From positions 806,001-870,000 of the forward strand of contig NZ_JH651379.1 of assembly GCF_000260115.1 (NCBI RefSeq): a stretch of 64,000 nt of DNA, in the 5' to 3' direction. A program made the position numbers and the translations under genes. Origin of the DNA: Galbibacter orientalis DSM 19592. GTDB lineage: Bacteria; Bacteroidota; Bacteroidia; Flavobacteriales; Flavobacteriaceae. This document shows positions 34,221-42,215 of this stretch, in pieces. The stretch's first letter is position 1; each line of letters opens with the position of its first letter. Under the pieces are notes generated by a model that was given only the letters and a program-made list of their open reading frames with translations, was not told where the DNA came from and did no database searches.

Positions 34221-35957
34221 CTATATTTTAGTAGCTTCTTCAATGTATTTGTTTACCATTTTCTCTAAAATTGGGAGGGTAACGGTTCCTTGTTCTAATA
34301 TCACTTCATGAAAATCTCTGATATTAAAATCTGCTCCCAACTCTTTTTCTGCTTTTGTGCGTAATTCCCTAATTTTTAATTCGCCCATTTTATAAGAAAT
34401 AGCTTGCGCAGGCCATCCTATATATCTATCTGTTTCTGTATTAATTTCATGCTCAGAAAGTGCGGTATTACTTTTCATATATTCAACCACTTTTTCTCGC
34501 GACCATCCTTTTGCATGAATTCCAGTATCTACAACCAATCTACATGCACGCCACATTTCATAGGTAAGTTTACCAAATTGTTCATAAGGAGTGGTATAAA
34601 TTCCCATTTCTTCAGCTAAAAACTCAGTATACAAAGCCCATCCTTCGCCGTAAGCCGACAAATAAAAACCTTTTCTAAACTCAGGAATACTGTCTCCTAA
34701 CTCTTGGTTAAGAGAGATTTGTAAATGATGACCAGGAACTGCCTCATGAGCTGTTAACGCAGGTAAATTATATAAAGAACGACTCTCTAGTTTATAAGTG
34801 TTTACCAGATAATAACCAGGCTCTGTGCTACTTTGACTTCCAGAATAGCGCCCCCCAGTATATTTAGGAGCTATGGCATCGGGAACTTTTATTACACCAT
34901 AAGGTTTTCTAGGTAATGTATTAAAAAACTTTGGGAGCTCTGCATCTATTCTCTTAGCAATATCTCTAGCTTCTTTAAGTAAATCTTTTCCAGTGGTTGC
35001 GTAAAATTGCTCGTCGGTTCTCAAAAAGTTTAAGAACTCTGGAAAACTTCCATCAAAACCAACCTCAGCAATAATTTTATCCATTTCGGTTCTAATTCTT
35101 GCTACTTCACTCAATCCTATTTTATGAATATCATCTGCAGTATACCCTGTTGTTGTAGTGTAAAAGTTAATTCTATTCTGATAAAATTCTTTTCCTCCAG
35201 GGGTTTCCGAAACTCCAATGGCATCTCGTGTGTTTGGAATATAATCTTCTTCAAAAAAAGTTTTTATTTTTTTAAATGAAGGGATTACATTTTTGGTAAT
35301 CGCAGTTTGCGCTTCTTGTAAAATAGAATCTTTTTGATGCTGTGTAAAAGTAGTAGGGAGTTTCTCAAAAGGAGAATAGAAATAACTTTCGGTATAACTA
35401 TCTACAATATGCTTATTGTAAGAGGACTCATATCCTTTAAAAATAATTTTAGGTTGAGAAACTCCTTTTTCAAGGCCTTCTTTAATCAAAGCTATATTTT
35501 GGTCTACAAAATGAGGAATATCATTTAAGACATTTAAATATGCTTTTGCATCCTCATAATCAAGTATCGGTTTTACCCGATAATTTAGGTTTAGATGAAA
35601 TCCTTGATCTGCTTGAATAGGATTCAGATACATTTCAAACTTATTAAAATCAACTATATCTTTAAGCTTGAATTGTAATAACTCAGAAGAGATTCTTTCT
35701 GTTTCTGTAAGCGATTCAGGATTTAAGCTTTCTAATTTTTGCAATTGCTGTTGCGCAAAATCAGCTTCTTTTTTATACAATTCCTTTTCATAATTTCCTA
35801 AAGGATGCTTTTCTGTACCTTCAACTTTGAAATTGTCTACCTCTTGAATGATATTTAACAACTGCATTGAAGCATCTTCCTCTTCACTTTTACAGGAAAC
35901 AAGAAAGACGCTTAAAATAAGTAACTGATAAAAAAAGCCACTGATAATTTTTGACAT
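34221..35957 (-). CDS. DUF885 family lipoprotein, putative metallopeptidase
   Basis: 578 residues. The signal peptide ends at lipobox FLVSC near residue 22, so it is a lipoprotein of the cell envelope. The hallmark LTAHEAVPGHHLQISL near residue 400 provides an HExxxGHH-type metal site, and later EGWALYTEFLAEEMGIY supplies a candidate third ligand. DUF885 proteins are regarded as putative metallopeptidases. Located inside a hydroxyproline operon (3 bases after the aldehyde dehydrogenase, 11 before the epimerase), it may release hydroxyproline from collagen-like or algal glycoprotein peptides outside the cell. That role is inference. Confidence 0.8.
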   Translation of the reverse strand: MSKIISGFFYQLLILSVFLVSCKSEEEDASMQLLNIIQEVDNFKVEGTEKHPLGNYEKELYKKEADFAQQQLQKLESLNPESLTETERISSELLQFKLKDIVDFNKFEMYLNPIQADQGFHLNLNYRVKPILDYEDAKAYLNVLNDIPHFVDQNIALIKEGLEKGVSQPKIIFKGYESSYNKHIVDSYTESYFYSPFEKLPTTFTQHQKDSILQEAQTAITKNVIPSFKKIKTFFEEDYIPNTRDAIGVSETPGGKEFYQNRINFYTTTTGYTADDIHKIGLSEVARIRTEMDKIIAEVGFDGSFPEFLNFLRTDEQFYATTGKDLLKEARDIAKRIDAELPKFFNTLPRKPYGVIKVPDAIAPKYTGGRYSGSQSSTEPGYYLVNTYKLESRSLYNLPALTAHEAVPGHHLQISLNQELGDSIPEFRKGFYLSAYGEGWALYTEFLAEEMGIYTTPYEQFGKLTYEMWRACRLVVDTGIHAKGWSREKVVEYMKSNTALSEHEINTETDRYIGWPAQAISYKMGELKIRELRTKAEKELGADFNIRDFHEVILEQGTVTLPILEKMVNKYIEEATKI

Positions 35958-35960
35958 ATT

Positions 35961-37544
35961 TTAAATAGATTTATTAGAATGTTCGCTATTAATTAAACGC
36001 ATAATCTGTAACGGATTTTCATTTTTTAAAGCATTTGGTAATAATTCCAATGGCCAGTTTTGATATGCTACTGGACGCACCCAACGCTTAATTGCACTCA
36101 CTCCTACCGATGTGTATTTAGCATCTGTGGTTGATGGAAATGGCCCTCCATGATGCATAGACGGACAAACCTCCACTCCAGTTGGAACACTGTTTAAGAT
36201 AAGTCTTCCTACTCGCTCTTTTAAAGCTTCAACAATTTCAGATTTATGAGCTAATTCGTTACTATTTCCTAAAATTGTTCCTGTAAGTTGCCCTTCTATA
36301 GCGTCTAAAACAGTTTTTAATTCTGCATCATTTTCACATTGAACAATAATGGAATAAGGACCAAAAACTTCTTGATGTAAAACAGGGTTTTTTAGAAATT
36401 CTCTACCTGCTACAGTTAGTACTTTTTGCTTTCCAAAATTTGGCGAAGCTTCAGTATCATAACTAGCAACTACAGAAGTGTTACTTTGTTCTGAGGCAGT
36501 TTTAACCCCTTTTTGATATGTTTTACATATATTAGGATGCAACATTGGTGTAGGGGCAATCTCGCTAATTTCTTTTCCTAATTCAGTAATAAAGCTTTCT
36601 AAAGCATTGCTTTTTACCGCTAACAATAAGCCTGGATTGGTACAAAATTGTCCAGCTCCTACTGTAATAGAACCTGCATATTGTTTAGCCCAAAAACTTC
36701 CTTTTTCTTCTAAAGCTGAAGGTAAAATAACAACAGGATTAATACTTCCCATCTCCGCATAAACAGGAATCGGTTCTTTACGATTATTAGCCAATTTATA
36801 AAGAGCTGTTCCTCCTTTTATACTTCCTGTAAAACCAACTGCTTTTACTTTAGGATGTTTTACCAATTGCTGTCCAACCTCAATACCACTGCTATTTACA
36901 TTTGAAAAAACTCCATTTGGCATTCCTGTTTTTTCTGCCGCTTTAATAATAGCAGATGCAACTAGTTCTCCAGTTCCTGCATGCATTGGGTGACTCTTAA
37001 CAATTACTGGGCATCCAGATGCTAATGCACTAGCTGTATCTCCTCCAGCCGTTGAAAAGGCTAATGGAAAATTACTTGCTCCAAAAACTACTACTGGCCC
37101 TATTGGAAATAGCATTTTTCGGATGTCTGGTTTTGGCAACGGTTCTCTATCTGGTTGAGCAGTATCAATAGATGCTTCTACCCAAGAACCTTCTTCTAAT
37201 AAGGTTGCAAAAGCACGCAGTTGTCCCATAGTTCTTCCGCGTTCACCACGAGCTCTTCCTTCTGGTAAACCTGATTCTGCGGTGTAAGTTTCAATAAGAA
37301 TATCTCCTAAAGCTTCAATTTCATCTGCAATAGTATTTAAAAAACTTGCTTTTTCTGCTCCAGAAAAGTTTTTATAGGTTTGAAAGGCTTCCGAAGCTAA
37401 TGTAACAGCTTCATCAATTTCACTTTCTATAGCTTCATAAAAAGTCCAATCGGTTTCTTTATTTTCCTTAGGATTGAATGTTTTGTAGGTTTTAGTACCA
37501 TTTGCAGTTAATTTACTGCCGATATAATTTTTTCCTGTAATCAT
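35961..37544 (-). CDS. NADP-type aldehyde dehydrogenase, probable alpha-ketoglutaric semialdehyde dehydrogenase
   Basis: 527 residues, typical of the 2,5-dioxovalerate dehydrogenase group. The catalytic Cys lies in GAGQFCTNPGL, the general base Glu in YAEMGSINPV, and the NAD(P) loop GFTGSIKGGTAL comes before it. It oxidises alpha-ketoglutaric semialdehyde to 2-oxoglutarate, last step of hydroxyproline degradation, which feeds the citric acid cycle. Second gene of the operon, 144 bases after the deaminase gene. Confidence 0.88.
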   Translation of the reverse strand: MITGKNYIGSKLTANGTKTYKTFNPKENKETDWTFYEAIESEIDEAVTLASEAFQTYKNFSGAEKASFLNTIADEIEALGDILIETYTAESGLPEGRARGERGRTMGQLRAFATLLEEGSWVEASIDTAQPDREPLPKPDIRKMLFPIGPVVVFGASNFPLAFSTAGGDTASALASGCPVIVKSHPMHAGTGELVASAIIKAAEKTGMPNGVFSNVNSSGIEVGQQLVKHPKVKAVGFTGSIKGGTALYKLANNRKEPIPVYAEMGSINPVVILPSALEEKGSFWAKQYAGSITVGAGQFCTNPGLLLAVKSNALESFITELGKEISEIAPTPMLHPNICKTYQKGVKTASEQSNTSVVASYDTEASPNFGKQKVLTVAGREFLKNPVLHQEVFGPYSIIVQCENDAELKTVLDAIEGQLTGTILGNSNELAHKSEIVEALKERVGRLILNSVPTGVEVCPSMHHGGPFPSTTDAKYTSVGVSAIKRWVRPVAYQNWPLELLPNALKNENPLQIMRLINSEHSNKSI

Positions 37545-37688
37545 TTTAAAACCTTTTTTTGTTTGTATTTCTCAAGGGGTTTTCCCAAGAGTGCTGTATG
37601 TTTAAAATATCAAGAGTCATTACCCTAAAAGCACTTAAAAATAAGTTTTTTTAGCATAATGACTTTCAATAAATAGGATATTATTTTT

Positions 37689-38618
37689 TTAAACCGTTGC
37701 GGTTCTTAACGCCTTATAATCTGGTAATTGTGGACGGTTTTTCATTCCATCTTCAATCACTTTTAAAACACGCTCACGTTCTTTCCCTTGTAATGGTAAT
37801 CTTGGTGCTCTTACAGTTTCTGTACCAATACCAGTTGCTACCTCAGCAAGTTTTATATTTTGTACCAATTGCGGATTAATATCTAATTCTAACAATGGTA
37901 AAAACCAACGGTAAATAGCCAATGCTTCTTGGTTTTTGCCAGCTTTTGCAAGCTCGTAAATTGCTACTGTTTCTGCAGGATAAGCACATACCAATCCGGC
38001 AACCCAACCATCGGCACCCATAAAAATACTCTCCAATCCAAGTGTATCTACCCCAGTAAGTACTTTTAAACGGTCTCCAAATCTGTTTTTTATGCGAGTA
38101 ACATTAGAAATATCACGAGTAGATTCTTTTACAGCCTGAATATTTTCACACGCTAAAAGCTCTTCAAACATATCTAAGGTTACTTCAATACCATAATCTA
38201 CAGGATTGTTATAAACCATAATTGGTAAATCGGTACTATTGGCTACTTCTTTAAAATAAGTTACCGTTTCAAAATCGTTTGCTTTGTAACGCATTGGAGG
38301 CAACATCATTAATCCGCTTGCACCATTTTCTTTTGCAATAGCAGCTGCTTTGATAGCGCCTTTGGTAGTTTGTTCTGCAACATTAATAATAACAGGAATT
38401 TTATTATCAACTATTCTTACAGTTTCTCTTATTAAAGTCACTTTTTCATCATCTGTAAGTGTACTCGCTTCTCCTAGAGTACCTCCAAGAATAATTCCGT
38501 TTACACCCGCTTCGAGTTGTGCTTTTATATTTACTTCAAACATTTTCAAATCTAAAGCGTCATTTTCGTCGAATTTGGTTGTAACCGCTGGCATTACGCC
38601 TTCCCATTTTACTTGCAT
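37689..38618 (-). CDS. DapA-superfamily aldolase, probable pyrroline-4-hydroxy-2-carboxylate deaminase
   Basis: 309 residues, TIM-barrel of the dihydrodipicolinate synthase superfamily. Schiff-base Lys in IQAVKEST, and the Tyr in IMVYNNPVDYG. N-terminal GVMPAVTTKFDENDAL and GTLGEASTLTDDEK are typical. True DapA in the diaminopimelate pathway is possible in principle, but the operon with epimerase, D-amino acid dehydrogenase and semialdehyde dehydrogenase indicates the deaminase that makes alpha-ketoglutaric semialdehyde. First gene of the operon. A reverse copy of repeat A covers its upstream region. Confidence 0.87.
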   Translation of the reverse strand: MQVKWEGVMPAVTTKFDENDALDLKMFEVNIKAQLEAGVNGIILGGTLGEASTLTDDEKVTLIRETVRIVDNKIPVIINVAEQTTKGAIKAAAIAKENGASGLMMLPPMRYKANDFETVTYFKEVANSTDLPIMVYNNPVDYGIEVTLDMFEELLACENIQAVKESTRDISNVTRIKNRFGDRLKVLTGVDTLGLESIFMGADGWVAGLVCAYPAETVAIYELAKAGKNQEALAIYRWFLPLLELDINPQLVQNIKLAEVATGIGTETVRAPRLPLQGKERERVLKVIEDGMKNRPQLPDYKALRTATV

Positions 38619-38634
38619 AACTATATAATTTATG

Positions 38635-38730
38635 TTAATCCCTTATTGAGGGGCTAATTCCCCGATACTTATATCGAAAAGAATTATGTTATTTTCTTTG
38701 AATACCTTGAGAAACTGTCTCGAGGTAATT
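38635..38730 (-). repeat. Dispersed repeat family A, reverse-oriented diverged copy
   Basis: Read on the minus strand it gives TACCTCGAGACAGTTTCTCA, GGTATTCAAAG, TTTTCGAT, GGGGAATTAGCCCCTCAATA and AGGGATTAA, matching repeat A in order. It lies right upstream of the hydroxyproline operon. Confidence 0.7.
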
Positions 38731-38851
38731 AATTACAAAGCTATGGCAATAAGTAAAAGTAAGTTTGAAGGATGTTAACCAGAATTATGCATATATTATC
38801 CCATTTTAGAGATTGTAGGAGTATTAAAGTGAATTTATGCTGAATTATGAG

Positions 38852-39214
38852 TTATGACAATTCATTTCTTACTTTTTTTGGTAGGTTTTTTACTACCATA
38901 TCGTAAGAATGATCTATTAATTCTTTTAAGAATGAAGAAGATATTTCAGAAGAATTTAGAGAAACCGTATTCCAGTGTTTTTTGCTCATATGATACCCTG
39001 GCTTAATACTTTCATATGAAGCTCTAAGTTCTAAAGCCCATTCAGGATCACATTTTAAATTGATGCTTTTATCGCCACCTTCCCACTTTTCAAGTCCGCA
39101 AAGAGCGAACATTTTTTCGCAGACCTTAAAAACTAGTGTTTGTTTATCAAAAGGAAAATCTTCTGTAACTCCTTTTTTAGAAAGACAATAATTATAAAGT
39201 TCCTCTATGTTCAT
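38852..39214 (-). CDS. MmcQ/YjbR family protein
   Basis: 120 residues. N-terminal MNIEELYNYCLSKKGVTEDF with FPFDKQTLVFKV and the central KCDPEWALELRASYESIKPGYHMSKKHWNTV are the YjbR/MmcQ signature (the conserved pattern PxxxMxKKHW-xxV). The fold resembles CyaY and has been linked to DNA binding, but the true function is unknown. Single gene; the repeat mosaic 39241-39950 lies on its upstream side. Confidence 0.9.
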   Translation of the reverse strand: MNIEELYNYCLSKKGVTEDFPFDKQTLVFKVCEKMFALCGLEKWEGGDKSINLKCDPEWALELRASYESIKPGYHMSKKHWNTVSLNSSEISSSFLKELIDHSYDMVVKNLPKKVRNELS

Positions 39215-39240
39215 AAATTCTCTTTTTTAATAGTATACAA

Positions 39241-39950
39241 TTATAGGCAGTAGGCAGTTTTTTCTTTGTAACATCGTAACTCCATAACAGCGTAACTTTT
39301 TAATTCAAAGGGGCAAAGGTGCAAAGTGGCAGAGGGACAAAGTTATAAATTTGCTAATGAGGAAATGAAATGAAGACGGAAGTCCGAAGACGGGAGTGTT
39401 CAGTTGACAGTTAAAGTATGCAGTTTTTTCTTTGTAACAGCGTATCTCCATAACAGCGTAACTTTTTAACTCAAAGGGGCAAAGGTTCAAAGATGCAAAG
39501 ATGCAAAGTTATAAATTTGCTAATTTGGAAAATGAGGAAATGAAAACCGAAGTCTGAAGTTGGGAATCGTTGTATTCAGTAAGATGTAGAACAAGTTTTT
39601 TTTCATTGTAACATCGTAACTCCATAACAGCGTAACTTTTTAACTCAAAGGGGCAAAGGGGCAAAGTGGCAGAGGGACAAAGTTATAAATTTGCTAATGA
39701 GGAAATGAAATGAAGACGGAAGTCCGAAGACGGGAGTGTTCAGTTGACAGTTACAGTATACAGTTTTTTCATTGTAACATCGTAACTCCATAACAGCGTA
39801 ACTTTTTACTTCCGTCTTCCGTCTTCCGACTCTCCTAACTTCCAACCTCTTCCCTATTCTTCTTTCCTTCTAACTTTTTACTTTGCCACTTTGCATCTTT
39901 GAACCTTTGAACCTTTACAAACTTTCAACTATCCTCTTCTCAAACAAACT
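39241..39950. repeat. Modular minisatellite mosaic (family C), about 170-bp period
   Basis: No gene. The phrase CCATAACAGCGTAACTTTTT recurs with its start at about 39282, 39448, 39622 and 39788, that is every 166-174 bases. Between the copies follow, in fixed order, CAAAGGGGCAAAG runs, AGTTATAAATTTGCTAAT, GAGGAAATGAAATGAAGACG, and GGGAGTGTTCAGTTGACAGT. The two ORFs inside are antisense readings of these repeats. Confidence 0.9.
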
Positions 39951-40643
39951 TTAATCTCTTCCTCCAAAAACTTGTAGGGCAAAATAAAGTAATGTTGCTA
40001 GGGAACCTATTGCAGCTACTACATACGTTCTAGCAGCCCATTTTAAGGAATCCTCTGCTCCATTATATTCTTCTGGAGTTACTATATTTCTATTTTTTAA
40101 CCAAGCCAAAGCTCTATTACTAGCATCGTACTCTACAGGTAATGTTACAAAACTGAATAATGTACCCATTCCAAACATTATTAATCCAATTACAGCTACC
40201 GTATAACCAAGTCCAGAAGCAGCCCCTAAAACTAAACCTCCAAAAATAACCCAAGTAGACATTCCAGAAGCTACACTTACCACAGGCACTAGTTTAGAAC
40301 GTAATTGCAACCATTCGTACCCTTTAGCGTGTTGTACTGCGTGCCCACATTCATGAGCAGCAACAGCAGCAGCGGCAGCGTTACGCTGGTTATACACCCC
40401 TTCACTTAAATTAACTGTCTTTTTAGCAGGATTGTAATGGTCTGTTAACATTCCTGGGGTAGAAATTACCTCAACATCTGTAATTCCATTATCGTGAAGC
40501 ATTTTACGAGCTATCTCTGCACCACTCATTCCATTTCTAAGATGTACTTTTGAGTAATGCTTAAATTTACTTTTCAACTTAGAACTTACCAACATACTAA
40601 TAAGTCCAAGACCTCCAATTATAATCCAATATCCTATTCCCAT
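39951..40643 (-). CDS. Membrane zinc metallopeptidase (YugP/PF04298 type)
   Basis: 230 residues. The zinc motif HECGH is at residues 97-101 (AAAVAAHECGHAVQHAKGY), preceded by DHYNPAKKTVNLSEGVY, the signature of the family. Membrane helices: about 4-22 at the N-terminus, two around 115-160 (SVASGMSTWVIFGGLVLGAA; YTVAVIGLIMFGMGTLF) and one near the C-terminus (TYVVAAIGSLATLLYFAL). A conserved LPVEYDASNRAL follows. Function unknown; predicted integral membrane protease. Located 95 bases after ald on the same strand, but a terminator lies between. Confidence 0.88.
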   Translation of the reverse strand: MGIGYWIIIGGLGLISMLVSSKLKSKFKHYSKVHLRNGMSGAEIARKMLHDNGITDVEVISTPGMLTDHYNPAKKTVNLSEGVYNQRNAAAAAVAAHECGHAVQHAKGYEWLQLRSKLVPVVSVASGMSTWVIFGGLVLGAASGLGYTVAVIGLIMFGMGTLFSFVTLPVEYDASNRALAWLKNRNIVTPEEYNGAEDSLKWAARTYVVAAIGSLATLLYFALQVFGGRD

Positions 40644-40681
40644 ATCAATTATTTTTAAAACTAAATTACAATTTAAAAAGC

Positions 40682-40709
40682 AAAAACCCCGCCAAATTTA
40701 GCGAGGTTT
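40682..40709 (-). terminator. Rho-independent terminator of ald
   Basis: Minus strand AAACCTCGC-TAAATTTG-GCGGGGTTT followed by T: nine base pairs with one wobble. It lies 30 bases after the ald stop. Confidence 0.8.
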
Positions 40710-40738
40710 AACATTCTGCCGTAAAGACAGTTCCTTGA

Positions 40739-41839
40739 TTATGAATAACTGACTTCCCATCCGAAAGCCTCTGCTATACCTTCGTATACTATAGTACCTT
40801 TTACAATATTTAATCCTTTTTGTAATGATTTATCTGCATTACAGGCTTTTTCCCAACCTAAATTTGCTAATTTTAATACAAACGGAAGCGTTACATTTGT
40901 TAAAGCAACCGTAGAAGTATAAGGTACAGCGCCGGGCATATTGGCAACACAATAATGTACCACATCATCAATTATATAAGTTGGGTCTTCATGCGTAGTT
41001 GCTTTTGTAGTTTCTATGCACCCCCCTTGATCTACCGCCACATCTACAATTACGGTACCTGGATGCATTTCTTTAAGCATATCTCTAGTAATTAAACTTG
41101 GTGCTTTTGCTCCTGGAATCAATACTCCACCTATAATTAGGTCGTGGGTTTTTATATGTTTTCTGATGTTGTATTCATTAGAAAACTCGGTAACAACATG
41201 ACTTGGCATAATATCATTCACATGGCGTAAACGTTTCATATTAATATCTAAAATAGTAACATGAGCCCCTAATCCCGCTGCCATTTTTGCTGCTTGAATT
41301 CCTACTGTCCCAGCTCCCAAAATAAGTACTTTCCCTGGAGGTACTCCAGGAACACCGCCTAATAATACGCCTCGTCCTTTAATAGGTTTCTCCAAATACT
41401 TAGCCCCTTGCTGGATTGCCATTCTTCCAGCAACTTCAGACATTGGGGTTAGCAAAGGCAAAGTACCATCTACATCCTCAACGGTTTCATAAGCTATACA
41501 CACCGCTTTACTTTTTATCATTGCTTTGGTAAGTGCTTCACTAGAAGCAAAATGAAAATAGGTAAAAACAAGCTGATTTTCTTTGATAAGATTATATTCT
41601 GGAGCTATTGGTTCTTTAACCTTAACAATCATATCGCTTTGAGCGTATACTTCTTCAATAGTATCAACAAGTATAGCACCCACATTTAAATAATCATCAT
41701 CAAAAAAACCACTCCCATCTCCTGCTGTAGATTGCACATACACTGTATGTTTGTTTTTTACTAACTCAAAAACACCGGCTGGAGTCATTCCAACCCTGTT
41801 TTCGTTATTTTTAATTTCTTTTGGAATCCCTATTTTCAC
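40739..41839 (-). CDS. ald: Alanine dehydrogenase
   Basis: 366 residues. N-terminal MKIGIPKEIKNNENRVGMTP, substrate-site residues in TYFHFASSE, and the NAD-binding ILGAGTVGIQAAKMAAGLGA are family hallmarks. The C-terminal VHYCVANMPGAVPYTSTVALTN is also diagnostic. It interconverts alanine and pyruvate with NAD and ammonia in the cytoplasm. Upstream is an unusual GGGG-rich hairpin cluster (41909-42022). An Lrp/AsnC-type regulator, the class that often controls ald, is encoded at 45421-45891. Confidence 0.96.
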   Translation of the reverse strand: MKIGIPKEIKNNENRVGMTPAGVFELVKNKHTVYVQSTAGDGSGFFDDDYLNVGAILVDTIEEVYAQSDMIVKVKEPIAPEYNLIKENQLVFTYFHFASSEALTKAMIKSKAVCIAYETVEDVDGTLPLLTPMSEVAGRMAIQQGAKYLEKPIKGRGVLLGGVPGVPPGKVLILGAGTVGIQAAKMAAGLGAHVTILDINMKRLRHVNDIMPSHVVTEFSNEYNIRKHIKTHDLIIGGVLIPGAKAPSLITRDMLKEMHPGTVIVDVAVDQGGCIETTKATTHEDPTYIIDDVVHYCVANMPGAVPYTSTVALTNVTLPFVLKLANLGWEKACNADKSLQKGLNIVKGTIVYEGIAEAFGWEVSYS

Positions 41840-41940
41840 AACTCATGTTTTTAATGTTGAGTGCAATTTCAGATTTACTTTTTAAGTATTCAAATAAAAT
41901 TGATAAAAACAGGGGGTATTCTCAATAAAAAATGATTTTT

Positions 41941-41979
41941 TTAATATACTACCCCTAAAAAATAAGGGGTGTATATTAA
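41941..41979. promoter_or_regulatory. Long imperfect palindrome upstream of ald
   Basis: Arms TTAATATAC-T-ACCCCT (41941-41956) and AGGGGTGTATATTAA (41965-41979): 15 matching positions with one bulged T and an 8-base A-rich loop. GGGGTAT-like half-sites recur at 41911 and 42016. Candidate operator or leader structure, 100 bases before the start. Confidence 0.5.
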
Positions 41980-42068
41980 AATATATTGTTTTTTTAATGA
42001 ATTATATTTTTTAATAGGGGTATGTTGAATAAATAAAAAAATATCTAAAAAGTATTCAAACTCTAAAT

Positions 42069-42164
42069 GTCATCCTCAACTTGTTGAAGGATCTTTTTAG
42101 TGTTAGTTATGAAACTTCGACAAGCTCAGTTCGACAAGCTCCTTTGACAGGCTCAGTTTAACAA
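42069..42164. repeat. Dispersed CTCAG-type palindromic repeat
   Basis: Contains GTCATCCTCAACTTGTTGAA then GGATC, followed by CTTCGACAAGCTCAGTTCGA and TTGACAGGCTCAGTT. Similar phrases are frequent between genes in Bacteroidota. Single clear copy in this window. Confidence 0.55.
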
Positions 42165-42215
42165 CTATAAATTACTTTTTAGACAGTCTTTTTTATACTT
42201 TTAGTAGCACATAAA

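Noticed and set aside
39305-39845. Two near-identical minus-strand ORFs (39305-39490 and 39645-39845)
   Set aside because: They are antisense readings of the family C tandem repeats; similarity comes from the repeat, with no start context or family match.
39241-39950. Possible CRISPR array
   Set aside because: Period about 170 bases, no constant 24-48-base repeat with unique spacers, no cas genes.
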